A stretch of DNA of 64,000 nt from PALSA-612 sp963742925 (GCA_963742925.1 CAVUNV010000006.1:62001-126000), one strand, 5' to 3'. Counted from the first letter of the stretch, positions 47,956 through 57,162 are shown. Notes: generated from the letters alone by a model not told the origin. A program made the numbers and translations.

Positions 47956-48189
47956 ATGCGCAAGTCGATCAGGTTCACCATCGCCGCCGTCATCGCCGCC
48001 GTCGGGCTCTCGATCCTCGGCATCGGAGCCGCGATCGCCGCGCCCGGCAAGGCGCCCGCCAAGCCGGTCAAGGTCATGGTCTCGCACGAGCGAGCCTCGA
48101 AGGACCGGAGCACGGACAAGGCGTCGAGTCGCGACAAGGTCAGCCGCGACAAGGCCGCACACGCAGAGCGCGGCGACAGCATGCGCTAG
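47956..48189 (+). CDS. Small exported charged protein
   Basis: 77 residues. GAAAGGAGC precedes the ATG. A signal peptide (RFTIAAVIAAVGLSILGIGAAIAA) leads to a short mature chain rich in Lys, Asp, Ser and Arg, with DKASSRDKVSRDKAA repeating a D-K-x-S-R pattern. No cysteine or known domain. A hairpin follows 34 nt after the stop. Existence is well supported by the ribosome-binding site; function unknown. Confidence 0.65.
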   Translation: MRKSIRFTIAAVIAAVGLSILGIGAAIAAPGKAPAKPVKVMVSHERASKDRSTDKASSRDKVSRDKAAHAERGDSMR

Positions 48190-48223
48190 TCACCGGAACC
48201 TCTCCTCACCCCACCCCCCGTCA

Positions 48224-48247
48224 AGGGCCGGCCCACGAGCCGGCCCT
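48224..48247. terminator. Hairpin between convergent genes
   Basis: AGGGCCGGC and GCCGGCCCT pair as a perfect 9-bp stem around a 6-nt loop, lying 34 nt after the stop of the small exported protein and 21 nt before the end of the convergent gene. Confidence 0.65.
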
Positions 48248-48268
48248 CGCCGTTGCGGGCCCACGGCG

Positions 48269-48712
48269 CTACTGGCCGGCGCCGACGGCCGCCGAGAGCA
48301 CGGCGTAGAGCTCTTCGAACGCCGGGTAGCAGCTTCCGCGGACCGTGACAGTCCGCGTCTTGCCGCCCGACGTCACGGTGACGAAGCGGCCGGCAACGTC
48401 GGGGTTGACGCGGCCGCAGGAAAGAGACGTCGCCATCGTGAAGAACCCCTCGGCCCGGGCGAGCCTGGCGAGGCCGTTCCGGAGCGGCAGCGAGAGCGGA
48501 CCCGCCGCGGTCACCTTCACCGGGCCGCTGGCCGTGACTCGCCCGTCGCTACCGATCACGACCTTGAACGGGACGATGTTCCCGCCCGAGCGGCCGAATG
48601 CGAAAGTCGGAGGCTGCTGCTTCCCGGCCGCACCGCCGGCGAGGACGGCGAGCGGCACCGCGAGTGCCACCGTGACCGCTGCGAGAACGACCGAAGCACG
48701 GAACAGACGCAC
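48269..48712 (-). CDS. Secreted protein of unknown function
   Basis: 147 residues from a GTG. Signal peptide (VVLAAVTVALAVPLAVLAGGA) then a small beta-rich domain with VVIGSDGRVTASGPV, FFTMATSLSCGRVNPDVAG and VTVRGSCYPAFEELYAVL; the two mature cysteines could pair. No family recognised. The GTG is supported by TACCCT 6 nt upstream. Confidence 0.7.
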   Translation of the reverse strand: MRLFRASVVLAAVTVALAVPLAVLAGGAAGKQQPPTFAFGRSGGNIVPFKVVIGSDGRVTASGPVKVTAAGPLSLPLRNGLARLARAEGFFTMATSLSCGRVNPDVAGRFVTVTSGGKTRTVTVRGSCYPAFEELYAVLSAAVGAGQ

Positions 48713-48718
48713 GATCCC

Positions 48719-48724
48719 AGGGTA
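48719..48724 (-). promoter_or_regulatory. Leaderless -10 of the 48269 gene
   Basis: TACCCT on the minus strand ends 6 nt before the GTG at 48712. Confidence 0.5.
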
Positions 48725-48795
48725 GCGACCGGATACCGGCGGATCGTAAATTCATTGTCACGCGAGCCCGTGCGCGCGCAAGGCACTATGGAGCC

Positions 48796-49410
48796 GTGAC
48801 TCGAGCCCGTATCGCGTCCCTCGCCCTCGTTCTGATGCTCGGGTTGGCGGCCGTCGGCCTGACGGCAGGCGAGGCGATCTCGTCCGGCGCGGCGGCGCCG
48901 CTCCCCGGGCTGATGGTCGGCAAGGGGCCGTGGGGGCCGAACAACGGCAGGTATCTGAGGCAGCGGCTGAAGGCGATCGGGCTGCACGCGCTCCCCACCG
49001 AAGGGGTCGCGCTGCACAATCACGCACATCTCGATCTCGCCGTCAACGGCCGCCTGTACCCCGTGCCGGCGCTGATCGGGATCAACGTCGGCCAGCGGTT
49101 CATCACCGAGCTGCACACGCACGACCAGTCGGGGATCATCCATGTCGAGTCGCCGGCCGTCCGCAAGTTCACGCTCGGCCAGTTCTTCGGCGTCTGGGGC
49201 CTTCGTCTCTCGTCCCGCTGCCTCGGCGGCTACTGCGCGAGCGGAGACAAGCTCGTGCGCGTCTGGGTGAACGGGAAGCAGGTTCGCACCGACCCGCGGA
49301 AGATCGCGCTGCGGAGCCACGAGGAGATCGTCGTCACCTACGGGACGCTCGCATCCGTCCGGGCTCTCGGACCGATCCCCGCCACGTACCCCTTCCCGCA
49401 GGGCTACTAG
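48796..49410 (+). CDS. Secreted His-containing protein of unknown function
   Basis: 204 residues from a GTG. Signal peptide (IASLALVLMLGLAAVGLTA), then ALHNHAHLDLAVNG, ELHTHDQSGIIHVESP, FTLGQFFGVWGLRL, CLGGYCASG and LRSHEEIVVTYGT. The HNHAHLD and HTHDQSGIIHVES clusters look like metal ligands and are recalled from a widespread but uncharacterised actinobacterial/Chloroflexi exported family. Two Cys flank a Gly-Gly turn. Function unknown. Divergent from the 48269 gene. Confidence 0.75.
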   Translation: MTRARIASLALVLMLGLAAVGLTAGEAISSGAAAPLPGLMVGKGPWGPNNGRYLRQRLKAIGLHALPTEGVALHNHAHLDLAVNGRLYPVPALIGINVGQRFITELHTHDQSGIIHVESPAVRKFTLGQFFGVWGLRLSSRCLGGYCASGDKLVRVWVNGKQVRTDPRKIALRSHEEIVVTYGTLASVRALGPIPATYPFPQGY

Positions 49411-49413
49411 TAC

Positions 49414-49419
49414 TACCCT
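49414..49419 (+). promoter_or_regulatory. Leaderless -10 of the sarcosine-oxidase-like gene
   Basis: TACCCT ends 6 nt before the GTG at 49426. Confidence 0.5.
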
Positions 49420-49425
49420 CTCCAC

Positions 49426-50440
49426 GTGGCCGAACGGGCGGACGTCGTCGTCGTGGGCGGCGGAGTGATGGGACTGGCCGCAGCCTGGGCCCTCGCGCGT
49501 ACCGGTCGCGAGCCGCTCGTGCTGGAACGGTTCCAGGTGGGCAACACCCACGGATCGAGCCACGGCGCCACGCGTATCTTCAGGCTCGCCTACGAGGAGC
49601 CCGAGTGGGTGCGGCTCGCGCAGGAGGCGCTGGGCCTCTGGCGTGAGCTCGAGCGCGAGTCCGGTGAGGCGTTGCTCGACCTGACCGGCCTCGTCGACCT
49701 CCCCCTCGACCCGGCCGCGCTGACCGCGACCCTGGACGCGTGCGAGGCCGAGTACGAGCTCCTCGACCCCACGGAGGTCGAGCGCCGTTTCGGTCTTGCA
49801 ACAGACTGTCGCAAGGCCGTGTTCCAGCCCGAGGCCGGGATCGTGCGGGCAGACCGCGCGCTGCAGGCCTTCAGGGGCCGATACGCCCGTGCGCGAGGGG
49901 ACGCGGGTGCGCGCGCTCGTCCCGGCGGAGCGAGGCGTCCGGATCGAGACGGACGGCGGCGTGATCCAGGCAGACGTCGCGGTCGTCGCGGCCGGCGCCT
50001 GGGCGAGGCCGCTGCTCGCGCCGGCCGGCATCGACCTCCCGGTCACACCGACGCGCGAGACCGTCGCCTACTTCCGGCTCGCCGACGAGCGCGCCGTGCC
50101 GTCGGTGATCGACTACGGGAGCCGCGAGACCTACGCGCTCACCGCGGGACCGGAACTCGTCAAGGTCGGCGTCCACCGCTCGGGGCCCCCCACCGATCCG
50201 GACGAGCCGGGCACCGCCGACGACGCAATCGTTCGCTTTATCGCCGGGTGGGCGGCCGGCACCTTCCGGCTCGCGAGCCCGGACCCCATGTCCGTCGAGA
50301 CGTGCCTCTACACGAACACCGCCGACACGCGCTTCGTGCTGGAGCGGCACGGCCCGATCGTGGTCTGCTCGGCCTGCAGCGGCCACGGCTTCAAGTTCGC
50401 GCCTGCCGTGGGACGGCGGCTCGCCGCGCTACTTTCCTGA
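49426..50440 (+). CDS. Monomeric sarcosine oxidase-like flavoprotein (one-base frameshift)
   Basis: 337 residues once an extra C near 49878 is deleted, giving FRGDTPVREGTRV. N-terminal dinucleotide fold VVVVGGGVMGLAAAWALA, the MSOX-type THGSSHGATRIFRLAY, then VIQADVAVVAAGAWARPLL and the C-terminal FVLERHGPIVVCSACSGHGFKFAP; the Cys in that region (SACSGHGFK) is where covalent flavin attaches in MSOX/N-methyltryptophan oxidase. Expected to oxidise an N-methylated or secondary amine to release formaldehyde or an aldehyde and H2O2. Substrate open. Confidence 0.86.
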
Positions 50441-50442
50441 CT

Positions 50443-51210
50443 GTGCGGATCGCCTTCCTCTTCCTGGCTGCGTTCCTGGCCAGCGCCGTCGAGATGGTGG
50501 AGGCGCTGACGATCGTGCTCGCCGTCGGCGTGACACGCGGCTGGCGGTCGACGCTCATCGGCGTCGGAGTGGCCGGGCTGGCGCTGGCCGCGATCGTCGG
50601 GGCCTTGGGTCCGGCGATCACCCACGTCCCCTTGAACGCCCTCCGCCTCGTTGTCGGCGCACTGCTGCTCGTCTTCGGGCTGCAGTGGCTGCGGAAGGCG
50701 ATTCTCCGCGCGAGCGGCTTCAAGCCGCTTCACGACGAGGAGGCGGTGTACGCCCAGGAGCGCGAGGAAGCCGAGCGGGCGGGCCACGAAGTGCACGCCG
50801 GCCTCGACTGGTACTCGTTCACGCTCTCCTTCAAGGGTGTCTTCCTCGAAGGCCTCGAGGTCGTGTTCATCGTGATCACCTTCGGCGCCGCCAAGAGCGG
50901 GGGTATCGCGATCGCCGCTGCCGCCGCCGGCGCCGCGCTCGTGATCGTCGTTCTCGCAGGCGTGCTCGTGCGGGCCCCGCTCGCACGCGTTCCGGAGAAC
51001 ACGCTGAAGTTCACGGTCGGCCTGCTGCTGACGACGTTCGGCACCTTCTGGGGTGCCGAGGGAGCAGGCGCCTCGTGGCCGGGCAGCGACGCCGCGTTGC
51101 CGGTGATCTTCGCCTGCTACCTCGTCGTGGCGCTCGTCCTCGTCAGGGTGTTCCGCCGGGAGCGGGAGCTCAGGCTCGCAGCGCCGGAGGAGGCGCGGGC
51201 AACGTCATGA
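50443..51210 (+). CDS. COG4280-like integral membrane protein
   Basis: 255 residues with about six helices. Two related halves each carry a conserved acidic segment: AFLASAVEMVEALTIVLAVG near the N-terminus and FKGVFLEGLEVVFIVITFGA in the middle, the pattern of small duplicated cation transporters. The linker FKPLHDEEAVYAQEREEAER is charged. The GTG at 50443 follows the upstream stop by 2 nt, so it may be co-transcribed with the flavoprotein. Uncharacterised family; ion transport is inference. Confidence 0.78.
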   Translation: MRIAFLFLAAFLASAVEMVEALTIVLAVGVTRGWRSTLIGVGVAGLALAAIVGALGPAITHVPLNALRLVVGALLLVFGLQWLRKAILRASGFKPLHDEEAVYAQEREEAERAGHEVHAGLDWYSFTLSFKGVFLEGLEVVFIVITFGAAKSGGIAIAAAAAGAALVIVVLAGVLVRAPLARVPENTLKFTVGLLLTTFGTFWGAEGAGASWPGSDAALPVIFACYLVVALVLVRVFRRERELRLAAPEEARATS

Positions 51211-51401
51211 GGTACGTCGTGGCATTCGGCCGCTTCTGGTACGAGTTCATCATCGGCGACGACTGGCTCGTCGCGGCCGGGATCGTGGTCGCGCTCGGAT
51301 TGACGGCGCTGCTGGCGCACCGCGACGTGTCCGCCTGGTGGCTGATGCCGATCGCGGTCGTCGCGCTCCTCACCGCGTCGGTCTGGCGAGCAACCCGCTA
51401 G
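51207..51401 (+). CDS. Small two-helix membrane protein
   Basis: 64 residues, overlapping the COG4280-like gene by 4 nt (ATGA). Amphipathic start RYVVAFGRFWYEFIIGDDW, then two hydrophobic helices (LVAAGIVVALGLTALLA and AWWLMPIAVVALLTAS). Probably a subunit or partner of the upstream protein. No named family. Confidence 0.7.
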   Translation: MRYVVAFGRFWYEFIIGDDWLVAAGIVVALGLTALLAHRDVSAWWLMPIAVVALLTASVWRATR

Positions 51402-51421
51402 CCGTCGTTTCCCCCGCGCTG

Positions 51422-52504
51422 TTACCACGCATCTTTGCGCTGCGAGCGGGCGAACCGGCGCCACTTCTTCCGCTCCTCCGACTTGGCCCGCGCGTCCAGC
51501 TTGCGCTCGAGCACCGCCAGCTCGCGCTGGAGCTTGCGGAAGCTCGCCAGGCGCTCGGGGTTGAGGCGGCCGCCGAGGATCGCCTCCTGGACGGCGCAGC
51601 CCGGCTCGGCGTTGTGCGCGCAGTCCGAGAAACGACACTGCGCAGCCAGCTCGGTCACGTCGTCGAACGCCTCCTCGACGCCGACGGGCGCGTCGGAGAG
51701 CTGCAGCTCCCGCATGCCCGGCGTGTCCAGGAAGAAGCCGCCGCCGGGCACGGGCAGCAGCTCGCGCCTCGTCGTCGTGTGCCGCCCCCGTCCGTCCTGC
51801 CGCACCTCGGCGGTGGCGGCGACCTCCCGGCCTGACAGCCGGTTGATCAGCGTCGACTTGCCGACGCCCGACGATCCGAGCGCGGCCACGGTCCGGTTGC
51901 CGGAGAAGTACGGGCGCAATCCGTCGACGCCCTCGCCGGTGACGTTCGAGACCGCGTGCACCGGGACGCCGATCGCGATCGACTCGACCTCGGTGACGGC
52001 GCCCTCGACGTCGTCGGAGAGATCGGCCTTGGTGAGCACGACCACCGGCTGCGCCCCGCTTTCCCAGGCCAGCACGAGATAGCGCTCGATCCGGCGCAGG
52101 TTGTAGTCCTCGACGAGGGCGCTGACGAGGAAGACGACGTCGACGTTCGCGGCCACCACCTGCCGTTCGCTGACCCGATGCTCGTCGCTCGCCGCCGTGC
52201 GGACGAACGCGGTGCGACGGGCCAGGACGGCGCGAACGACCGTCTGCCCGCCGACCGGCGCGTCGAGTGCCACCCAGTCGCCGACCGCGGGCAGCTCCGC
52301 CCGGTCGCCGGTGTCGTGCAGCAGCCGTCCGGGCAGGCCGGCGCGCACCTCGCCCTCGACGGTGTAGACGTCGTAGGCGCCGCGGTGCTGTACGGCGACG
52401 CGGCCGGGGACGAGGCCGGCGGCCGCGTGACGTGCGAACTCCTGCTCGAAATCTGCTCCCCAGCCGAGCTGGGCGAGCCCGAAGACCTCAGCGGTCTGAG
52501 ACAA
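51422..52504 (-). CDS. rsgA: Ribosome small-subunit GTPase RsgA
   Basis: 360-residue circularly permuted GTPase that matures the 30S subunit. Domain order: OB fold (VGDWVALDAP, RRTAFVRTAA), then GTPase motifs in permuted order: G4 LTKAD, G1 GSSGVGKSTLINRL, G3 DTPGMREL, and the C-terminal zinc knuckle CRFSDCAHNAEPGC. Start is a TTG at 52504 with AAGGGAG 6 nt upstream. A short leader ORF and a hairpin precede it. C-terminal tail is Lys/Arg-rich. Confidence 0.93.
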   Translation of the reverse strand: MSQTAEVFGLAQLGWGADFEQEFARHAAAGLVPGRVAVQHRGAYDVYTVEGEVRAGLPGRLLHDTGDRAELPAVGDWVALDAPVGGQTVVRAVLARRTAFVRTAASDEHRVSERQVVAANVDVVFLVSALVEDYNLRRIERYLVLAWESGAQPVVVLTKADLSDDVEGAVTEVESIAIGVPVHAVSNVTGEGVDGLRPYFSGNRTVAALGSSGVGKSTLINRLSGREVAATAEVRQDGRGRHTTTRRELLPVPGGGFFLDTPGMRELQLSDAPVGVEEAFDDVTELAAQCRFSDCAHNAEPGCAVQEAILGGRLNPERLASFRKLQRELAVLERKLDARAKSEERKKWRRFARSQRKDAW

Positions 52505-52530
52505 GCCGAACTCCCTTCACGCTCGTTGAA

Positions 52531-52547
52531 GCGCGCCGACGGCGCGC
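52531..52547 (-). promoter_or_regulatory. Hairpin in the rsgA leader
   Basis: GCGCGCC and GGCGCGC form a perfect 7-bp stem around a 3-nt loop, between the leader-ORF stop and the rsgA ribosome-binding site. Confidence 0.6.
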
Positions 52548-52554
52548 GGACAGG

Positions 52555-52611
52555 TCAGAGCGCGGGCTGAAAGCGAAACCCGCGCGTGGATGCGAAGAGC
52601 TCAGTTGTCAT
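52555..52611 (-). CDS. 18-residue leader ORF upstream of rsgA
   Basis: ATG at 52611 preceded at 6 nt by AAGGAGGT (52618-52625), a perfect Shine-Dalgarno and the best in the window. It encodes MTTELFASTRGFRFQPAL and ends in TGA 8 nt before a GC-rich hairpin; rsgA starts 50 nt after its stop. Ribosomes translating it would stall or terminate next to the hairpin, as in attenuation or uORF control. No known leader of this kind upstream of rsgA comes to mind; its translation is inferred from the SD alone. Confidence 0.5.
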   Translation of the reverse strand: MTTELFASTRGFRFQPAL

Positions 52612-52645
52612 CGACGCACCTCCTTCGTCGCGGGTTGCAGGGTCC

Positions 52646-52651
52646 AGGGTA
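52646..52651 (-). promoter_or_regulatory. -10 element of the rsgA transcript
   Basis: TACCCT on the minus strand lies about 21 nt upstream of the leader Shine-Dalgarno, so the mRNA would carry a leader that includes the uORF. Confidence 0.4.
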
Positions 52652-52697
52652 GGGGACGAAGTGGACGAAGGCAAGCGAAACCGCCACACTTGCCCGG

Positions 52698-54741
52698 ATG
52701 GACAAGCGCCGCCGCTTGCTGAGAACCAAGCTGTTCCTGGGCGTGGCGTTCACCGCGACGGGTCTCATCCTGATCGCGTACGCCTTCCACTTCTCCTTCT
52801 TCCAGGGCCTGGAGCAGCAGAGCATCGACATGCGCTTCTCGCTGCGCGGAAGCCAGGGGCACGCCCAAGAACCTGGCGGTCGTCAACGTCGACGACTACG
52901 ACGTTCAGCGATCTCAAGCAGCGCTGGCCGTTCAACCGGACGCTCCACGCCAAGGTGATCGACCGCATCTGCGCCGGCCATCCGGCCGCGATCGCGATGG
53001 ACATCCAGTTCAGCGAGTTCGGAACCCCGCAGGAGGACAACGCGCTGGGCAACGCGATCTACGCGCTGCAAGGGCAAGGTCGCGCTGGCGACGACCGAGG
53101 TCCTCGGAAATACGGGCGTAGCCGAACCTGATCTTCGACGCCTCCGACGCTCAAGCAACTCGGCGCGAAGGCCGGGAACGTCGAACTTCTCGACCGACAA
53201 GGCCGACGTGATCCGCAAGATGCCGTACGAGATCCAGGGCCTGAAGAGCTTCGCGATCGGTGCCGCCGAGATCGCCACGCGGCAAGACGATCACGCGCTC
53301 GGCAGCATGGGCGGGTCGAGCCAGTGGATCGACTTCGTCGGGCCGCCGGGCACGGTCAAGTCGTACTCGTACTCCGACGTCCTGCCGATGCGCGTGATCT
53401 TCATCGCGACAACGCGAAGGACAAGAATCCGTGGAAGGTGCAGGCGTTCGGCGCCGAGTCCGTGGCGCTACGTCGGCGCCGCGCCGACCCGGCGGCGAGC
53501 CGAGACGACTCCTCGCGCCGCGACGCAGATCCCGTCGAGCGCGTTCCGCAACCGCGTCGTCGTCGTCGGCGCGTCGGCCCCGAGCCTCCAGGACATTCCA
53601 CCCGACCTCGACCGGCTCGAGCATGCCCGGCCCGGAGCTGCAGGCGAACGCGATCGACACGGCGCTCCGCGGCTTTCCGCTCCGCAGCCTCGGGACGACC
53701 TGGGACATCGTGCTGATCATCTGTCTCGGGTTCGTCGTGCCGCTCGCCAGCCTGCGGACGCGGCCGCTCATCGCCGTCGCGACCGGCCTCCTGTTCGCCA
53801 TCATCTTCATACCCGGTGCGCTGATCGGCGCGTTTCGCGCCGGGCGGATCGTCTCGTTCGTGTACCCGCTCTCGGCCCTGATCCTGGCGACGGTCGGCTC
53901 GATCGCCGTCCACTACGTCGTGACCGCGTTCGAGAAGGAGCGCGTCCGCGACGTGTTCTCACGCTTCGTCCCGGAGACGGTGGTCGACCAGGTGCTCGCG
54001 CAGTCCGGCGAGGACCTGCGTCTCGGCGGGCGCGAGGTCGTCGGAACCGTGATGTTCAGCGACCTGCGCGGCTTCACCTCGAGCGCCGAGTTCATGCCGG
54101 CCGAGAAGGTGATCACCGTGCTCAACCACTACCTCCACGAGATGAGCGAGGCGATCCTGAAGCACGGCGGCACGCTGCTCTGCTACATGGGCGACGGCAT
54201 CTACGCCCTGTTCGGCGCACCGATCGACTACGACGACCACGCCGACCGCGCCCTCGCCGCGGCCCGCGAGATGCTGACCGAGCGCCTGCCCGAGTTCAAC
54301 GAGTTCGTCGAGGGGGAGGGTCTCGGCGCGGGGTACTTCATGGGCGTCGGGCTCAACTCCGGGCCCGTGATGACCGGCAACGTGGGGCACGAGCGGCGGA
54401 TGGACTACACCGCGGTCGGCGACGTGGTGAACACCGCCTCGCGCATCGAGGGCATGACCAAGGGGACGCCGTACTCGGTGCTGATCGCCGAGTCGACGAT
54501 CGAGGCGCTCCGCACCCCGCCCGACGACATCGTCTTCTACGAGGAGCAGCCGATCCGCGGCCGGAAGGAGACGCTGAGGCTCCACGCGCTCGACATCAGG
54601 AAGCCCGAGGACGCCCCCGACTCAGCCGGGGGTCAAGCGGCGAAGGAGCAGACGTCGGACAGCCGGCGCCTGGAGCAGCACGCCGGCACCCGCGCCCGGC
54701 ACCTAGTGGCCAACGCCCTTGCGGCGACTAGGGCAGCCTGA
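52698..54741 (+). CDS. CHASE2-domain adenylate/guanylate cyclase (many frameshifts)
   Basis: Membrane-bound class III cyclase. One N-terminal helix (LFLGVAFTATGLILIAYAF) precedes a CHASE2 sensor domain recoverable only by joining frames (NLAVVNVDD, RWPFNRTLHAKVIDRI, AAIAMDIQFSEFG, NLIFDASD). Three helices near 53690-53920 lead to a cyclase domain with VMFSDLRGFTSSAE, LCYMGDGIYALFG, YDDHADRALAAA, and MDYTAVGDVVNTASR. At least seven one-base insertions fall between 52850 and 53640, while the cyclase half is clean. Length is consistent with such insertions. An external signal is converted to cNMP; ligand unknown. Confidence 0.85.
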
Positions 54742-55409
54742 AGGCGAGCTCGCCGAGGCGGCGGTAGCCCTCGACCGACGGGTGGTTGCCGTCGGCGGTC
54801 CACGCCTCTTTCATCCGGCCGGGGCGCTTCGGATCCTCGAGCGTCCGGTAGAACGGCAAGACCCGAACGTGCTCGGCGCGGGCGAGCTCGTGGATGAGCA
54901 CGTTCAGCCGGCGGATCTTCGGATCGGCGCCCGGATAGCCGTTGTTCCAGGGGATCAGCTCGGCCACCTCGACCCGCAGTCCGAGCGACTTGCCGCGCGC
55001 GATCATGGTGCGCAGGTTCCGGGCCGCCTCGGCGACCGGCCGGCCCTGGGCGATGTCGTTGATGCCGCCCTGCACGACGAGGACGCCGGCACCCTTCTGG
55101 CAGGCGAGCAGGCGGCGCGCGATCTCGTCTGTCCGCTCGCCGAACACGCCGCAGTTACGGAACCGGAGGCGTGGATTTCTCTGCTGCGCCCAGTACTCCC
55201 ACTGGCTCTGCGGGTCGTCGCCGAAGCCGAGCAGCTTCGCGCTCGCTGCGGGACGGGTCGTAGCCGGGCGATCCGGACGTGATCGAGTCTCCGAGCGCCG
55301 CGACGAGGATCGTGCCCGCGGGCCGCGCAGCGGACTCCGATCCTCCTCCGCACGCTGCGAGCAGCAGGAGGAGCGGAATGGCTGCCGCCGACAGCCGCCA
55401 CGCCGTCAA
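54728..55409 (-). CDS. Lipoprotein SGNH/GDSL hydrolase (one-base frameshift)
   Basis: 226 residues after deleting a base near 55244. TTG start overlaps the asparaginase stop as TTGA. Lipoprotein-type signal LLLLLAACGGGSES (lipobox LAAC), then block I with the nucleophile in GDSITSGSPGYDPS, block III GGINDIAQG, and block V DGNHPSVEGYRRL with catalytic Asp and His. An extracytoplasmic esterase or deacetylase. Ends with a 14-nt overlap with the convergent cyclase gene. Confidence 0.83.
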
Positions 55410-56283
55410 AGACAGGTCACGTCGCCGATCACTTCGCCGCGGGTGTTCTCGACGGGGACGCTCGCGAACCCGCCCGGCTCGTGCCCGAGCCGGGCGAGGA
55501 AGCCGGCGAGCGGCCGGCGAGAGCGGGCGCTGCGAGCCGTCGTCGCACTTGAGCACGATGCCGGTGCCGTCGGGCGACGCGATGCAGAGCAGCCCCTCGG
55601 CCCCGCCCTTCGCGACCCAGCCCGGCGAGCGACCGCATCAGCCTCGTGTCGAGCGCCTGCGCGCCTCCGACGAGCTGCGGATGCGCCCGCATCGCCTCGA
55701 GCACGCGCTGCCCGCCCTCGAGCTCGCCGAGCCGTGAGAACGCTGTCGCCATCCGCTCGAGGGTGAGCCCGAAGGTGACGACACCGCAGCCGTCGGTCGC
55801 CGTGAGCGGCTCGGCCTCCGCGGCGGCAGCGACCTCGCGCAGCAACGCTCGCTGCAGCGGATGGTCGGGCAGGCGGTAGCCGGCCGTCTCCCAGCCGCGC
55901 GCACGGCAGACGGCGAGGAAGCCCGCGTGCTTGCCCGAGCAGTTGTTGAAGATCCGGCCCGGCGGCCGCCCTTCCTGATCGCCGCACTCGAGGTCGTCCT
56001 CGGCCGCCGGAGCGGCGGCGAGCAGGTCCCGCACCGCCTGGATCTGCTCCGGCTCGGCGTGGTGCGAGGCCGACGCGATCGCGACCAGGCGGTCGTCGAG
56101 CTCGGGCCGGGCCCGGACGAGGAGCAGCGCCTGGATCGGCTTCGCCGAGGAGCGGAAGTACGTGACGAGGCCCGGGTCGCCGCTCGCCGCCACCACGCCG
56201 CCGTTCCGCACGGCGACCGCGTGCACCCGGTGAACCGCCTCGACGACCCCGCCGCGGCGGACGGCTACGCGGATCGGCTCCAC
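55406..56283 (-). CDS. Asparaginase (AnsA/PF06089-type, two frameshifts)
   Basis: 291 residues once extra bases near 55518 and 55624 are removed (SLAGWVAKGGAEGLL and SPALAGFLARLG are restored). Motifs of the thermophile/Rhizobium-type asparaginase family: FRSSAKPIQALLL, SHHAEPEQI, NCSGKHAGFLAVC and TATDGCGVVTFG. It hydrolyses asparagine to aspartate and ammonia. GTG start at 56283 with TAGGCT 7 nt upstream. Overlaps the lipoprotein hydrolase gene by 4 nt. Confidence 0.83.
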
Positions 56284-56290
56284 GGGCGCG

Positions 56291-56296
56291 AGCCTA
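56291..56296 (-). promoter_or_regulatory. Leaderless -10 of the asparaginase gene
   Basis: TAGGCT on the minus strand ends 7 nt before the GTG at 56283. Confidence 0.5.
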
Positions 56297-56332
56297 GCGC
56301 GCCGGCGTCACCTGTCTTCGCGGAGGGGGAGG

Positions 56333-56365
56333 GCGGGAGGCCCGACCCGGTGACGGGCCTCCCGC
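56333..56365 (-). terminator. Terminator hairpin after the 56393 gene
   Basis: Perfect 12-bp stem GCGGGAGGCCCG/CGGGCCTCCCGC with a 9-nt loop, 27 nt after the stop of the secreted protein and upstream of the asparaginase promoter. No clear U-tract. Confidence 0.7.
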
Positions 56366-56392
56366 TTGGGGCACGAACTGGACGGATCTCGC

Positions 56393-57097
56393 TCAGGTGG
56401 TGGGGAGGGCAGTCCCCGGAGCTTCGGCCGGGTGCGGTCCATCGAACCCGCCCGGCGCGAATCGGAACCCGTCTCTGAAGGCGCTCTGCGGTGGCGCCAT
56501 CGTGCCGTTGACAATGTCGTCGATCCGAGTCTTGAGCTCGGCCAGGATCTGGTCACGCTGCGCGCTCGTGATGCGGCCGTTCGCCACGGCCCCGTCGAGC
56601 TTCGTCTGGACGTCCTTGATGACCGCCTGCTTCAGGCCGTCGACGGACTTGCCCTGCGCCTTGGCGATGTCGGCGAGGGACTTGCCCGACTCGAGCTGCG
56701 TGCGGAGCTGATCCTCGGTCACGCCGAGATAGGTGGCGGCGGCGTCGAGGTACTTGCCTCCGTGCATGCCGCCGTGGAATCCGAAGCCGGCGCCGGGGCC
56801 GACGCCGAGCGGCAGCTTGCCGGAGTTGATCGCCGCTTTCATGGCGTCGGCCTGCGACTTCGTGATCCGTCCCGCGGCGAGCGCCGCGTCGACCCGGTCG
56901 ATCGCGGCTGCCTTCAGGGCGGCGTCGAGCTTCGAGCTCGTGACGCCGAGCCTGCCGGCCGCGTCGTTGAGAAACGCCTGATGCTCGGCGGCAGGGTCGA
57001 ACGCTCCGGAGGCTGCGAGCGCTCCTCCGACCACACCCCCCGCTGCGACGGCGGCGACTGCTCCGACCAGGGCGGTGCGCTTGGACGGCTTCTTCAT
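56393..57097 (-). CDS. Exported repeat protein, likely target of the adjacent two-component system
   Basis: 234 residues; GGAAGGAG precedes the ATG at 57097 (an alternative start lies at 57145). Signal-anchor RTALVGAVAAVAAGGVVGG, then two copies of a module LGVTSSKLDAALKAAAIDRV / LGVTEDQLRTQLESGKSLAD followed by LKAAINSG- and LKTRID-type helices with GRITKSQADAMKAAI and GRITSAQRDQILAEL. The segment between is His/Gly-rich (GFHGGMHGG). No enzyme motif. It lies downstream of a histidine kinase gene and behind three 11-bp direct repeats shared with the regulator promoter. Confidence 0.78.
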   Translation of the reverse strand: MKKPSKRTALVGAVAAVAAGGVVGGALAASGAFDPAAEHQAFLNDAAGRLGVTSSKLDAALKAAAIDRVDAALAAGRITKSQADAMKAAINSGKLPLGVGPGAGFGFHGGMHGGKYLDAAATYLGVTEDQLRTQLESGKSLADIAKAQGKSVDGLKQAVIKDVQTKLDGAVANGRITSAQRDQILAELKTRIDDIVNGTMAPPQSAFRDGFRFAPGGFDGPHPAEAPGTALPTT

Positions 57098-57162
57098 TCG
57101 GCTCCTTCCGCTGGGTGTCTCGTCGTCATGCGTGACCTCGTTCATGGCCTCATTCGAGCAGG

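Noticed and set aside
52850..53640. Programmed frameshifting in the CHASE2 cyclase
   Set aside because: At least seven shifts, all correctable by single-base deletion, with no slippery heptamer or downstream structure. Sequence error is simpler.
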